From contig JAGGQZ010000023.1 in assembly GCA_018613055.1 (NCBI GenBank), positions 38,842 to 81,860 of the forward strand: a stretch of DNA of 43,019 nucleotides. Direction: 5' to 3'. Each line of letters begins with the position of its first letter. Positions within the stretch are counted from its first letter, which is position 1. A program made the position numbers and the translations under genes. The notes below the pieces were generated by a model. That model saw only the letters and a program-made list of their open reading frames with translations. It had not been told where the DNA came from and ran no database searches. This DNA is from Chryseobacterium sp. ISL-80. Lineage in GTDB: Bacteria; Bacillota; Bacilli; Bacillales; Cytobacillaceae. Below are positions 14,600-24,579 of the stretch, piece after piece.

Positions 14600-14824
14600 C
14601 TAGTCGTAACTTAATTTTGTTCCATGGGTGTAATCTGCTTCACCCCGGCTAAGACCGCCCCTGCGCTCGATTTCTTCGACGATTTCCCTGTGGATGGTCT
14701 GCCCCTCGGCATTTAAATAAGGCACCATCTGTTGCAGGGAGTGATGGAAAAAGGCGAGTTCGCTGTCTTTCCAGTCAGTCTTTGACATCATTGAGAGTTC
14801 AGTCATATCACGGCCAACGTACAT
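14600..14824 (-). CDS. yfhS: YfhS family cytosolic protein
   Basis: A 74-residue protein beginning MYVGRDMTELSMMSKTDWKD and ending with SRGEADYTHGTKLSYD. It matches the small YfhS family found next to mutY in Bacillus. The predicted helical core is LAFFHHSLQQMVPYLNAEG followed by IHREIVEEIERRGGL. Function is unknown; no membrane or catalytic motif is evident. AAAGGATGATTCCTT precedes the ATG at 14824. The gene is divergent from fabL and is followed at once by a dispersed repeat. Confidence 0.8.
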   Translation of the reverse strand: MYVGRDMTELSMMSKTDWKDSELAFFHHSLQQMVPYLNAEGQTIHREIVEEIERRGGLSRGEADYTHGTKLSYD

Positions 14825-14912
14825 AAGGAATCATCCTTTCATTTAGGTTCAAACTTAATGTTAGTCTTTTCTGTGGTACCGTTTTTTATCAGGGCTCTTT
14901 TCCGGAGACTTA

Positions 14913-14941
14913 TTGTCATATATACCTGAAAAAGCTAAAAT
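14913..14941 (+). promoter_or_regulatory. fabL promoter
   Basis: TTGTCA (14913-14918), a 17-bp spacer and TAAAAT (14936-14941) match the sigma-A consensus at 5 of 6 positions each, about 55 bp before the fabL start. No FapR-type operator was seen. Confidence 0.65.
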
Positions 14942-14982
14942 GAAACAAAATCACGATTCCGCTTTTAACAGAAAGAGGATAG

Positions 14983-15747
<765 letters not shown>

Positions 15748-15825
15748 AAAGAATATTTTGGTAAAATTTAGTCGGATAGTAACCCCCACGGATGGTTAAT
15801 CTATATTTCGTGGAGGTGATAAACG

Positions 15826-16020
15826 ATGGCAAAACAACCTAACCAATCTCAAGCTGGAACTAACATTCAGCAGGTGAGACAACAAAACGCTCAATCTGCT
15901 CAAGGTGCACAAGGTCAATACGGTACTGAATTCGCGAGCGAAACAAACGCTCAAGAAGTACGCCAGCAAAACCAGCAGGCTGAAGCACGCAAAGGTCAAA
16001 ACTCTGGCCAACAGAGTTAA
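15826..16020 (+). CDS. sspE: Gamma-type small acid-soluble spore protein
   Basis: A 64-residue Gln/Asn/Ala-rich protein beginning MAKQPNQSQAGTNIQQVRQQ, with the germination protease site TEFASET around residue 34. Gamma SASP does not bind DNA and serves as an amino acid store in the spore. B. subtilis SspE (about 84 residues) has two repeat units each with a TEFASET-type site; here only one site is present, so the protein is a single-unit form. GTGGAGGTGATAAACG precedes the ATG. It follows fabL as in B. subtilis and ends at a clear terminator. Confidence 0.9.
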   Translation: MAKQPNQSQAGTNIQQVRQQNAQSAQGAQGQYGTEFASETNAQEVRQQNQQAEARKGQNSGQQS

Positions 16021-16035
16021 TATCACCTAAATGAA

Positions 16036-16064
16036 AGGCACTCTCACTCGCAGAGTGCCTTTTC
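16036..16064 (+). terminator. Terminator of sspE
   Basis: AGGCACTCT (16036-16044) pairs with AGAGTGCCT (16052-16060), followed by TTTT. Confidence 0.85.
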
Positions 16065-16285
16065 CATGCCTGATTGTTGCAAAGAATCCAAATATGACAC
16101 CGTGTGAAAGCTCCCTAACAGGGATTCAAACTGTCTCCTCAATATCGGATGGACTTTATTTTTCCTTGAAAGGGAATCATCGTAATTCGACAAAGGTTCC
16201 AAATCCTCTACATAACTAGTCAAAGGATTTCCTCCACTGCCCGAGAATACAATTAGGAGATAAATTTTACAGGCGGTGGATAAGC

Positions 16286-16540
16286 ATGGATAAATTTAAC
16301 GAATTGGTATCTACTCAAATGCAAACAATGGAAAAGCTTCTGTATTTGCAGTCTGAACTGGAAAGGTGCCAGGAGATTGAAAAGCAACTGGATGCCCTGA
16401 AGCAAAGTGCAGAGTTAGAGGAGCTTCGCTTGGAAATTGATCGGAAAAAGCAGGATTTGCAGGAAATCCACAGGATGTTTGAAAAGCAGACGGAGGATGT
16501 CATTCATACGTATCAGCAGCTGGCTGTTACATTACGTTAA
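16286..16540 (+). CDS. ygaB: YgaB family coiled-coil protein
   Basis: An 84-residue protein predicted to be one long coiled coil: MDKFNELVSTQMQTMEKLLY, then heptad-rich Glu/Leu/Lys segments up to EIHRMFEKQTEDVIHTYQQL. It matches the YgaB family of Bacillus, of unknown function. CAGGCGGTGGATAAGC precedes the ATG, giving an acceptable ribosome binding site. It lies between sspE and ygaC as in B. subtilis. The 346-bp gap after it (16541-16886) contains only a terminator and no supported gene. Confidence 0.82.
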   Translation: MDKFNELVSTQMQTMEKLLYLQSELERCQEIEKQLDALKQSAELEELRLEIDRKKQDLQEIHRMFEKQTEDVIHTYQQLAVTLR

Positions 16541-16711
16541 AGTTTTTATAAAGGCTGTTTTAGCATTAACGAGCTCCTGCCGTACCGGGTTTGTGAAGCA
16601 ATGGAGAAACCGGGCAGCGGGATTTTAGATTTGATGGTGAAGCAGAAAGAGCCTATGAAAAGAGCAATCCATCCGAAAAAAATGAATTTTTATAAAAATT
16701 TAAGCAATTTT

Positions 16712-16750
16712 AAAGGGTCATCGGTGGAAATCGATGGCTCTTTTGTTTTA
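16712..16750 (+). terminator. Probable terminator downstream of ygaB
   Basis: AAAGGGTCATCG (16712-16723) pairs with CGATGGCTCTTT (16732-16743, two G-U pairs), followed by TGTTTT. It lies about 170 bp past ygaB. Confidence 0.65.
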
Positions 16751-16886
16751 AATTCTCTCGTTAACCGTTATAATAATAAAAAATAGGAATCGTTCTTTGT
16801 TGCCTTTTGTCGTTTTAAAGAAACCGAGATAAATATACATTGATAGGTTGCAAAGTTTCCGGGAAAGGAAAGTAGGGGAGAAGAAC

Positions 16887-17417
16887 ATGGGCGTACCCAC
16901 AGAAGGTGAACCAATTCAAATCCATAGTTATAAGCATAATGGGCACATCCATCGAGTCTGGGAAGAAACTACCGTTTTAAAGGGCACACAGAACCTTGTA
17001 ATCGGCGGAAATGACCGGACTGTCGTCACGGAGTCAGACGGCAGGACCTGGATTACGAGAGAGCCTGCAATCTGTTACTTCCACTCTCAGCTGTGGTTCA
17101 ACGTTATAGGCATGATCCGGGAAGATGGCGTATATTATTACTGCAATATTAGTTCTCCATTTATTTTTGACGGAGAAGCGCTGAAATATATTGACTATGA
17201 TCTCGATATTAAAGTTTTTCCAGATATGACGTTTAATCTACTCGATGAAGATGAATATGAGCGCCACCGCAAGGAAATGCAGTACCCTGATGTGATTGAC
17301 AAAATTCTGAAATACAATGTTGAAAAGCTCAAACGCTGGATCAGGCAAAGGAAGGGACCTTTTGCACCTGATTTCATCGACATTTATTATGAGCGGTATT
17401 TAACTTATCGCCGCTGA
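16887..17417 (+). CDS. ygaC: Nucleoside tri-/diphosphate phosphatase YgaC (DUF402 family)
   Basis: A 176-residue DUF402/UPF0374 protein. It starts [19 protein letters not shown] and contains the conserved [41 protein letters not shown], and the acidic [13 protein letters not shown] and LDEDEYE segments. Family members from Staphylococcus (Ntdp) hydrolyse nucleoside tri- and diphosphates with divalent metals held by these Asp/Glu residues. The ATG at 16887 is chosen because AGTAGGGGAGAAGAAC precedes it and homologues start with MG.PKEGE. It is followed by its own terminator and then ygaD, as in B. subtilis. Confidence 0.9.
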   Translation: MGVPTEGEPIQIHSYKHNGHIHRVWEETTVLKGTQNLVIGGNDRTVVTESDGRTWITREPAICYFHSQLWFNVIGMIREDGVYYYCNISSPFIFDGEALKYIDYDLDIKVFPDMTFNLLDEDEYERHRKEMQYPDVIDKILKYNVEKLKRWIRQRKGPFAPDFIDIYYERYLTYRR

Positions 17418-17441
17418 CCATACAGGGTAGACAAGCTTCAG

Positions 17442-17469
17442 CCTGTTGATTTGATTCAACAGGTTTTTG
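17442..17469 (+). terminator. Terminator of ygaC
   Basis: CCTGTTGA (17442-17449) pairs with TCAACAGG (17456-17463), followed by TTTTTGTTT. Confidence 0.85.
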
Positions 17470-17509
17470 TTTCGTGCACTAGCAAGGCTCCATAAGGGGG
17501 AACTAAAAA

Positions 17510-19258
17510 TTGGGCAGCATCCGCAGATACTTGAAATTCGTCAAACCATACAGGCTGCAAATCATCGGAACCATCATCATCGGAATCCTGAAATTTGCGA
17601 TTCCATTATTGATTCCGCTTTTGATCAAATTTGTGCTCGATGATGTCATCGGCAACGATAACTTGACCAAGAGTGAAAAAACGGACAAATTACTCTGGGT
17701 CATGGGCATCATGATTGTTGTTTTTGTGGTGCTCAGGCCGCCGATTGAATACTATCGACAATATTTCGCGCAATGGACAGCGAGCAAAATCCTCTATGAT
17801 ATAAGGGACAGGCTGTTTTCCCATATGCAGAGGCTCAGTTATAAATATTATTCTAATACGAGAGCCGGAGAGGTCATCTCGAGAATGATTAATGATGTCG
17901 AGCAGACAAAGACCTTCGTTGTGACGGGACTGATGAATCTGTGGCTGGATGTTGCTACGATCATGATAGCGGCTGCTATCATGTTTACGATGGACGTGCA
18001 GTTAACATTCGTTTCCCTGGTTCTGTTCCCGTTTTACGCTTTTTCGGTAAGATATTTCTTTGGAAATCTTCGGAAGCTTACGAGGGAACGGTCGCAGGCA
18101 CTTGCAGGGGTGCAAAGCTATCTGCATGAAAGGGTGGCCGGAATTTCGGTCATCAAAAGCTTTGCGATTGAGGATTATGAGCAGACACAGTTTGACCGGC
18201 AGAATAAAAACTTTTTAACCAAAGCTCTTGAGCATACAAGCTGGAACGCAAAAGCATTTGCTGTAGTCAATACGATTACGGACATAGCGCCGCTGCTTGT
18301 CATCGGCTTTTCCGGTTATCAGGTACTCCAGGGAAGCCTCTCAATCGGGGAAATGGCTGCGTTTATTGCCTACATTGACAGATTGTACAATCCGTTGCGC
18401 CGACTGGTGAATTCATCGACAACGCTGACACAGTCGATTGCATCAATGGACCGAGTATTCGAGTTCATGGATGAGAAATATGATATTAAGGATTCTCCTG
18501 ATGCAGTGGAATTGAAAAAAGTCCATGGTGATATTTCTTTTAAAAATGTAAGCTTCTCGTATGAAGAAGACGGGGAGACGGTACTGAAGAGTTTGAACAT
18601 AGAGGTTGAAAAGGGTGAAACGATCGCGCTTGTTGGAATGAGCGGCGGCGGGAAGTCATCGTTTGTCAGCCTGATTCCGAGATTCTTCGATGTAACCGAT
18701 GGAGAGATCCTGCTTGACGGAAAGGACATCCGTTCATTCAAAGTCCGTTCATTGCGCGATAAAATCGGGATGGTTGCACAGGATAACATTTTATTCAGTG
18801 AATCGGTGAAATCCAATATACTTTTGGGCAAGCCAGGAGCAAGCGATAAAGAAGTGATCCAGGCTGCAAAGGCCGCGAATGCCCATGAATTTATTATGAA
18901 TCTTCCAGAAGGCTATGATACCAAAGTAGGGGAAAGAGGAGTCAAGCTTTCTGGCGGGCAAAAACAACGTGTCGCCATAGCGCGTGTCTTCCTTAAGAAT
19001 CCGCCTATCCTGATTCTTGACGAAGCCACCTCAGCCCTTGACCTTGAGAGTGAGCATCTTATTCAGGAAGCGATTGATAAGCTGGCAAGGGACAGGACAA
19101 CGTTTGTAGTTGCCCATCGCTTATCCACAATCACCCATGCCGACAGGATTGTCCTGATTGAGCATGGCGAAATCGTTGAAGTTGGCAGCCATGATGAATT
19201 AATGGCAAAACAAGGCGGCTACCATAGGCTGTTCCAGGTACAGCAGCTGGAAAATTAA
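17510..19258 (+). CDS. ygaD: ABC transporter, exporter half YgaD
   Basis: A 582-residue ABC exporter with an N-terminal six-helix domain (about 1-310) and a C-terminal ATPase. Walker A is GMSGGGKS, the signature LSGGQ, Walker [13 protein letters not shown] and the H-loop VVAHR. All are canonical, so unlike the yfiB/yfiC pair it can act as a homodimer. It resembles B. subtilis YgaD and lipid/drug exporters of the MsbA type. The TTG at 17510 follows AAGGGGGAAC; no better ATG exists near the first helix. It ends at a terminator, after which a peptide importer operon replaces the ygaE neighbour of B. subtilis. Confidence 0.9.
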   Translation: MGSIRRYLKFVKPYRLQIIGTIIIGILKFAIPLLIPLLIKFVLDDVIGNDNLTKSEKTDKLLWVMGIMIVVFVVLRPPIEYYRQYFAQWTASKILYDIRDRLFSHMQRLSYKYYSNTRAGEVISRMINDVEQTKTFVVTGLMNLWLDVATIMIAAAIMFTMDVQLTFVSLVLFPFYAFSVRYFFGNLRKLTRERSQALAGVQSYLHERVAGISVIKSFAIEDYEQTQFDRQNKNFLTKALEHTSWNAKAFAVVNTITDIAPLLVIGFSGYQVLQGSLSIGEMAAFIAYIDRLYNPLRRLVNSSTTLTQSIASMDRVFEFMDEKYDIKDSPDAVELKKVHGDISFKNVSFSYEEDGETVLKSLNIEVEKGETIALVGMSGGGKSSFVSLIPRFFDVTDGEILLDGKDIRSFKVRSLRDKIGMVAQDNILFSESVKSNILLGKPGASDKEVIQAAKAANAHEFIMNLPEGYDTKVGERGVKLSGGQKQRVAIARVFLKNPPILILDEATSALDLESEHLIQEAIDKLARDRTTFVVAHRLSTITHADRIVLIEHGEIVEVGSHDELMAKQGGYHRLFQVQQLEN

Positions 19259-19273
19259 ATGGATGAAAATGAG

Positions 19274-19304
19274 AACCGGAGCCGAATTGGCTTCGGTTTT
19301 TTTG
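19274..19304 (+). terminator. Terminator of ygaD
   Basis: AACCGGAGCC (19274-19283) pairs with GGCTTCGGTT (19289-19298, one G-U pair), followed by a long T run. Confidence 0.9.
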
Positions 19305-19437
19305 CATTCTGTGGATGATTTATCAAATTCCGAAGGTTAATTTCGCAGATTTTTTTGCTCGCTGGTTACACGATTAGCAATATTCAAGCTTTTTGAAAGA
19401 ATGACCAATCTGGCATAAACAATCCATTATGAGCAGT

Positions 19438-19566
19438 CTATTTGTGACATTATTTATCAGCTTTCGACATACAAATAGTACCAATTACCTAATACTATTC
19501 CAAATTATTATTATATTTAAATAATTAAGAAAAATCAGTGGACTATTTGTAGGCATTTAATATAAA
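19438..19566 (+). promoter_or_regulatory. Upstream region of the peptide importer operon
   Basis: The 375-bp gap before 19634 has no gene. A possible promoter is TGGACT (19539-19544), 16 bp, TATAAA (19561-19566). The octamer CTATTTGT occurs at 19438-19445, inverted at 19471-19478 (ACAAATAG), and again at 19543-19550 inside the promoter spacer. These repeats could bind a regulator of nutrient uptake, but no match to a known box (CodY, ScoC) is claimed. Confidence 0.4.
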
Positions 19567-19633
19567 ATGTTTTACACAGACAGAATTAATTTTATTCAGC
19601 AATAATATTTCGGTAATAGAAAGGAGTAGGCAA

Positions 19634-20647
19634 GTGGTACATGCTCCGGTTTTAGAAGTGAAAAATTTAAGAACATCATTTATCACCAAGGAAGGTGAGG
19701 TTCCTGCGGTAGATGATGTCAGCTTTTCGGTCAATAAAGGAGAAATCCTCGGAATAGTCGGAGAATCGGGCAGTGGAAAGAGTGTTACATCCTTGTCCAT
19801 CATGAAGCTGATACCCCAGCCGCCCGGGAAAATTGCAGGAGGGGAAATCCTTCTCAATGGCGAAGACCTGGTGCACGCTTCGGAGTCGAGGATGAGGGAG
19901 ATCCGGGGAAATGAAGTGGCGATGATTTTCCAGGAACCGATGACTTCGTTGAATCCATTATTCACAATTGGTGAACAGCTGGTCGAAGCATTGAAAATAC
20001 ATAAGAAGCTGGGCAAAAAGGCTGCATATCAGCAGGCTGTGGAGATGCTGAAGCTTGTCGGCCTTCCCAGGGCAGAGCAAATTGTCAAGGAGTACCCTCA
20101 CCAGCTTTCAGGCGGGATGAGACAAAGGGTCATGATTGCAATGGCACTCAGCTGCCACCCACGGGTGCTGATTGCAGATGAACCGACAACTGCACTTGAT
20201 GTAACGATACAGGCTCAGATTTTGGCATTGATGAAGGATTTGAATGAAAAGCTTGATACGGCGATTATCATGATCACTCATGACCTTGGTGTCGTCGCAG
20301 AAGTATGCCAGCGTGTCGCTGTCATGTATGCCGGAAAGATTGTCGAGGAAGGGCTTGTCGGGGATATCTTCAAAAATCCGAAGCACCCTTATACTCTTGG
20401 TCTGCTTAAATCGATACCTGACATCCGGGATAAAAAAGAACGGTTATATTCGATACCTGGCAATGTGCCGAAGCCTGGTTCAATCAAGACAGGCTGCCGA
20501 TTTGCGGCCAGATGTGAATTTGTCATGGACAGATGCCTGAGCGTGAACCCGGAACTCTATGAAACTGACAGGCCAGGTCATACTGTTCGCTGCCTGTTGC
20601 ATGAGAAGGAGGGAGTAGCCGATGGCAGAAGTTCTGTTAAAAGTTGA
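19634..20647 (+). CDS. dppD: Peptide ABC importer ATP-binding protein (DppD/OppD type)
   Basis: A 337-residue ATPase of the oligo/dipeptide importer family. Walker A is GESGSGKS, the signature LSGGMRQR, Walker [13 protein letters not shown] and the H-loop ITHD. The C-terminal oligopeptide-transporter domain has the conserved Cys cluster [15 protein letters not shown] plus a later Cys (RCLL), reported in some Dpp ATPases to hold an iron-sulfur cluster. The GTG at 19634 follows AAAGGAGTAGGCAA. It overlaps the next ATPase gene by 26 nt. With the lipoprotein and two permeases it forms a complete importer. Confidence 0.92.
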   Translation: MVHAPVLEVKNLRTSFITKEGEVPAVDDVSFSVNKGEILGIVGESGSGKSVTSLSIMKLIPQPPGKIAGGEILLNGEDLVHASESRMREIRGNEVAMIFQEPMTSLNPLFTIGEQLVEALKIHKKLGKKAAYQQAVEMLKLVGLPRAEQIVKEYPHQLSGGMRQRVMIAMALSCHPRVLIADEPTTALDVTIQAQILALMKDLNEKLDTAIIMITHDLGVVAEVCQRVAVMYAGKIVEEGLVGDIFKNPKHPYTLGLLKSIPDIRDKKERLYSIPGNVPKPGSIKTGCRFAARCEFVMDRCLSVNPELYETDRPGHTVRCLLHEKEGVADGRSSVKS

Positions 20648-21590
20648 TGGTCTTAAAAAATACTTTCCTATTACAGGCGGAATCCTTGGGAAACAGACCG
20701 GGGCAGTCAAAGCAGTTGATGATATCAGCTTCTGGGTGAACAAAGGGGAAACCCTCGGTCTGGTCGGAGAGTCTGGCTGCGGGAAATCGACAACAGGCAG
20801 GATGCTGATGCGCCTGATCGATCCGACAGAAGGGCAGGTCGTGTTTGAAGGGAAAGACCTTGTGACCCTTTCTGATAACGATATGCGCAAGGCAAGAAAG
20901 GATATGCAGATGGTGTTCCAGGACCCCTTTGCGTCCTTGAATCCGAGGCATACTGTTGAAAAGATTCTCGAGGAACCTCTCATCGTCCATGGAATCGGGA
21001 CGAAGAAGGAACGGAAGCAAATGGTCAGGGAAATGCTTGAGGTAGTCGGGCTCAGCAGTTACCATGCCAAACGGTATCCCCACCAGTTCAGCGGCGGCCA
21101 GCGCCAGAGAATCGGGATTGCCCGGGCACTGATGACGAGGCCAAAGCTGATCATAGCAGATGAACCCGTTTCAGCACTGGACGTATCCATTCAATCACAA
21201 GTATTGAATTTGCTGGAGGACCTGCAAAAGGAATTCCAGCTGACCTATATTTTCATCGCCCACGATCTTGGTGTGGTCAAACATATCAGCGATAGAGTGG
21301 GAGTAATGTATTTAGGCAGACTAGTAGAAATCACGGATGCGGATAAGCTGTACGAAAAACCGCTGCATCCATATACCAGGGCATTGCTTTCGGCAGTGCC
21401 GATTCCTGATCCGGATATCAAAAGGGATGGGGAGCTGCTGACCGGCGATCTCCCAAGTCCATCGAATCCGCCGCTGGGATGCGCCTTCCATACAAGGTGC
21501 AAGGAGTGTATGGAAATCTGCAAGACAGACAGGCCCGAACTGCGGGAGATTGAACCAGGTCATTTTGCTGCCTGCCATCTGTATTCCTGA
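20622..21590 (+). CDS. dppF: Peptide ABC importer ATP-binding protein (DppF/OppF type)
   Basis: A 322-residue ATPase, partner of the preceding one. It begins [20 protein letters not shown], typical of OppF/DppF. Walker A is GESGCGKS, the signature FSGGQRQR, Walker B LIIADEPVSALD and the H-loop IAHD. The C-terminal domain has GCAFHTRCKECMEIC and a final Cys (AACHLYS). Its start lies within the previous gene after GAAGGAGGGAGTAGCCG, an excellent ribosome binding site. The two ATPases power the heteromeric permease encoded downstream. Confidence 0.92.
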   Translation: MAEVLLKVDGLKKYFPITGGILGKQTGAVKAVDDISFWVNKGETLGLVGESGCGKSTTGRMLMRLIDPTEGQVVFEGKDLVTLSDNDMRKARKDMQMVFQDPFASLNPRHTVEKILEEPLIVHGIGTKKERKQMVREMLEVVGLSSYHAKRYPHQFSGGQRQRIGIARALMTRPKLIIADEPVSALDVSIQSQVLNLLEDLQKEFQLTYIFIAHDLGVVKHISDRVGVMYLGRLVEITDADKLYEKPLHPYTRALLSAVPIPDPDIKRDGELLTGDLPSPSNPPLGCAFHTRCKECMEICKTDRPELREIEPGHFAACHLYS

Positions 21591-21683
21591 TCAAAAAGGA
21601 ATGCTGGCAGGAAAAACAGCATAGATGATATATAACATGGACTGGATAAATAAAATCGGTCCGAAAAAACAAGGGGGAAGAAT

Positions 21684-23285
21684 ATGAAAAGGCGTTTTGG
21701 ATTGATGTTTTTTGCGTTTATCCTCATCATTAGCATGGGGCTTGCCGGCTGTAATAATGATTCCGGCGGCAAGAAAACAGGCGGGGAATCTGGTTCTGAA
21801 GGCGGATCATCGTCTGGCGGAACTCTAGTATTTGGCCGTGGCGGCGATTCAACATCGCTTGATCCAGCTGTAACCACAGAAGGTGAAGCTTTTAAAGTAA
21901 CAAAAAACATCTATGAAACTCTTATCGAATTCGGTGAGCAGGATACAGAAATTCACCCAGGTCTTGCAGAAGAATGGTCAGAGTCAGAAGATGGTTTGAA
22001 GCATACACTTAAACTCCGTAAAGGTGTTAAGTTCCATGACGGCACCGATTTCAACGCCGAAGCAGTCGTATTCAACTTCGAGCGCTGGAAGGCCGGAAAT
22101 AAAGAACAATTCTATTACTATAATTCACAATTTGGCGATGTAATCAAGGAAGTAAAAGCAGTGGATGAGTATACAGTTGAATTCACATTAAACCGTATCC
22201 TTGCTCCATTCTACAAAAACCTTGCAATGTCTCCATTCGGAATTGCAAGCCCAGCTGCAATTGAGAAGTATGGTGATAAGTTCATTGAAAATCCAGTAGG
22301 TACTGGTCCATTTAAGTTCAAGGAATGGAAACGCAATGACAAAGTAACATTGGTGAAAAACGAAGATTACTGGGAGAAGGGACTTCCAAAGCTTGATGAA
22401 GTCATTTTCCGTGTCATCCCTGAAAACTCTGCTCGTCTGAATGCACTGAATACAGGCGAAGTTGACATTATTGACGGTGTAAACTTCAGTGATGTTGAAT
22501 CAATCGAAAACAACAAGGATTTACAGACGTTCTATCGTCCTTCTTTGAACGTTGCTTACCTTGGTTTGAACAACGAACGCGGACCGCTTAAGGACAAGAA
22601 AGTTCGCCAGGCATTAAACCATGCGGTTAATAAGCAAGCGTTGATTGATGCTTTCTTCGCTGGAGCAGCAGAAGCTGCAAAGAATCCAATGCCGAAATCG
22701 GTAGCTGGCTATAACGATGACGTGGAACCATATGAATATGATCCTGCAAAAGCTAAGGAGCTTTTAAAGGAAGCTGGATATGAAGATGGCTTTGAAATTG
22801 AACTATGGGCAATGCCAGTTCCAAGACCGTATATGCCTGACGGAAAGAAAGTTGCTGAAGCGATTCAGAAAGACTTTGCTGAGGTTGGTGTAAAGGCGAA
22901 GATTGTCTCTTATGAGTGGGCAACATACCTTGAAAAGACACGTGTTGGTGAAGCGGATACGTTCCTGCTTGGCTGGACTGGTGACAATGGTGACGCTGAC
23001 AACTTCATGTATGTTCTTCTAGACAAGGATAATATCGACAGCAATAACTATGCACGCTACGCCAGCGACGAGGTACATGACTTGTTCATCAAGGCTCAGT
23101 CTACAAATGACCAGGCTGAACGTGAAAAACTGTATAAAGAAGCTCAATTGTTAATTAAGGAAGATGCTCCTTGGATTCCGCTTGTCCACTCTGAGCCTGC
23201 ACTTGCAGGAAGAGCTGACGTTACAGGTTTCAAGGCCCATCCAACAGGATCTGACCTGCTTGCAACGGTTGAATTCAAAAAATAA
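21684..23285 (+). CDS. Peptide ABC importer substrate-binding lipoprotein
   Basis: A 533-residue extracytoplasmic solute-binding protein of family 5. The signal peptide ends in the lipobox LAGC with the lipidated Cys at residue 23, followed by a Gly/Ser-rich linker. The mature part starts GGTLVFGRGGDSTSLDPAV and contains KLRKGVKFHDGTDFNAEAVV, NPVGTGPFKFKEW and FLLGWTGDNGDADNF, typical of DppA-like dipeptide-binding proteins. AAGGGGGAAGAAT precedes the ATG. A small terminator-like hairpin follows, which may raise its expression over the permeases. The exact ligand (dipeptide, oligopeptide or other) is not settled. Confidence 0.92.
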   Translation: MKRRFGLMFFAFILIISMGLAGCNNDSGGKKTGGESGSEGGSSSGGTLVFGRGGDSTSLDPAVTTEGEAFKVTKNIYETLIEFGEQDTEIHPGLAEEWSESEDGLKHTLKLRKGVKFHDGTDFNAEAVVFNFERWKAGNKEQFYYYNSQFGDVIKEVKAVDEYTVEFTLNRILAPFYKNLAMSPFGIASPAAIEKYGDKFIENPVGTGPFKFKEWKRNDKVTLVKNEDYWEKGLPKLDEVIFRVIPENSARLNALNTGEVDIIDGVNFSDVESIENNKDLQTFYRPSLNVAYLGLNNERGPLKDKKVRQALNHAVNKQALIDAFFAGAAEAAKNPMPKSVAGYNDDVEPYEYDPAKAKELLKEAGYEDGFEIELWAMPVPRPYMPDGKKVAEAIQKDFAEVGVKAKIVSYEWATYLEKTRVGEADTFLLGWTGDNGDADNFMYVLLDKDNIDSNNYARYASDEVHDLFIKAQSTNDQAEREKLYKEAQLLIKEDAPWIPLVHSEPALAGRADVTGFKAHPTGSDLLATVEFKK

Positions 23286-23295
23286 TGCATCGGGG

Positions 23296-23327
23296 AAAGG
23301 GAGAACATATGCATTCTCCCTTTTCTT
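23296..23327 (+). terminator. Intra-operon terminator/attenuator after the binding protein
   Basis: AAAGGGAGAA (23296-23305) pairs with its exact complement (23314-23323), followed by TCTTTT. It lies between the lipoprotein gene and the permease genes, so it probably lowers distal expression. Confidence 0.75.
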
Positions 23328-23360
23328 TTGGTAAAGGAAATTATTCAAATTAAGTAATGT

Positions 23361-23535
23361 CTAGCTCCAGCGCCTAGCCAGTTTTCATCCCTGACAGTGC
23401 ATCCTCGAGTATCTTGCGAAAAGCGTTAGCTTTGAGCAGCTCGAGTCACTTCGGTCCGCCCATTGAAGTCAAAGAACGACTTCACGGGTCGGCCCTCCAG
23501 TGCTTGTCGGGGCTGACCAAGGCGCTTACGCTTTT
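23361..23535. repeat. Dispersed palindromic repeat, copy B
   Basis: About 175 bp, with ends CTAGCTCCAGCGCCTAGCC and GGGGCTGACCAAGGCGCTTA shared with the copy at 14361-14595. The hairpin TGAAGTC-AAAGAAC-GACTTCA and CCCTCCAGTGCTTGTCGG are also shared. The interior is different and holds two CTCGAG sites in inverted context. It sits inside the importer operon between the lipoprotein and first permease gene, ending about 10 bp before the permease ribosome binding site. Confidence 0.8.
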
Positions 23536-23557
23536 CATCAAGAAATGAGGTGGGAAG

Positions 23558-24562
23558 GTGTTTGCCTATTCTGTCAGAAGGATTTTTTCACTAATTCCTG
23601 TACTGTTGGGACTATCACTTATTGTATTTTTCATGATCCGAGCAATCCCTGGCGATCCCGCCCAGGTCATTCTCGGACAGTTGGCGACTAAAGATGCAAT
23701 TGCGGATTTAACGAGAGAGCTTGGACTCGACCAGCCGTGGTACGTGCAATATTTTAATTATCTTGGAGGGCTGCTGACCGGGGACTTAGGACAATCACTA
23801 AGGACGAAGTCGGAAATAAGCAATGAAGTCTGGCCATATCTAGCCGCAACAATGGAACTTTCATTTGTCGCGATGATGATTGCGATTTTTATAGGTGTCA
23901 ATGCGGGAATCATCAGTGCGTGGTTCCAGAATTCCTGGTTTGATTACGGTGCAATGGTATTAGCTCTTGTCGGTGTATCGATGCCGATTTTTTGGCTGGG
24001 TTTGATGGAACAATGGATGTTTGCCATCAATCTTGATATCCTGCCGACCTCCGGGCGAGAAGAAGTAAGGAACCCGGTCGATGCAATCACGAATTTTTAT
24101 ATTATTGATACATTGATCCAGGGGAGAACCGATCAGTTCGTCGAGGTACTTAAGCATCTTGTCCTGCCTGCCATGGCGCTGGCAACGATCCCGATGGCCA
24201 TCATTGCAAGGATCACCCGCTCGACCATGCTTGAGGTTATGAGGTCTGATTTTATCAGAACGGCAAGAGCGAAAGGGTTGAGCATGTTCTGGGTCGTTTA
24301 CAAACACTCCCTGAAAAATGCAATCATCCCTGTATTGACGGTTATCGGTTTGCAGACAGGCCTTCTGCTTGGCGGTGCGATCCTGACCGAGACCATCTTC
24401 AGCTGGCCGGGGATTGGCCGATATATTTACGAAGCGATCAATTATCGTGATTATCCGGTAATCCAATCCGGAATCCTGATCATTGCGCTCATCTTTGTAC
24501 TGATCAATCTAGTAGTGGACTTATTGTATGCAGCAATTGATCCTCGGATCAAATACCGTTGA
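23558..24562 (+). CDS. dppB: Peptide ABC importer permease (DppB type)
   Basis: A 334-residue membrane protein with six predicted helices. The start FAYSVRRIFSLIPVLLGLSL, the segment IRAIPGDPAQVILGQLA in the periplasmic-side loop and the EAA loop RSDFIRTARAKGLSMFWVVY mark the OppB/DppB family; ETIFSWPGIGRYIYEAI is near the end. The GTG at 23558 follows GAGGTGGGAAG. A dispersed repeat separates it from the lipoprotein gene, but the direction and order (ATPases, binding protein, permeases) show one transport system. It pairs with the next gene. Confidence 0.92.
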   Translation: MFAYSVRRIFSLIPVLLGLSLIVFFMIRAIPGDPAQVILGQLATKDAIADLTRELGLDQPWYVQYFNYLGGLLTGDLGQSLRTKSEISNEVWPYLAATMELSFVAMMIAIFIGVNAGIISAWFQNSWFDYGAMVLALVGVSMPIFWLGLMEQWMFAINLDILPTSGREEVRNPVDAITNFYIIDTLIQGRTDQFVEVLKHLVLPAMALATIPMAIIARITRSTMLEVMRSDFIRTARAKGLSMFWVVYKHSLKNAIIPVLTVIGLQTGLLLGGAILTETIFSWPGIGRYIYEAINYRDYPVIQSGILIIALIFVLINLVVDLLYAAIDPRIKYR

Positions 24563-24579
24563 TGGAAGGGGAGAAATAG

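Noticed and set aside
16186-16194. A perfect 9-of-9 Spo0A box (reverse strand TTTGTCGAA) about 90 bp before ygaB.
   Set aside because: About one such match is expected by chance in 43 kb of AT-rich sequence, and no promoter or second box is next to it; kept only as a note.
16601-16786. A 61-codon plus-strand frame after ygaB.
   Set aside because: No ribosome binding site, no recognisable family, and it runs through the terminator hairpin at 16712-16750.
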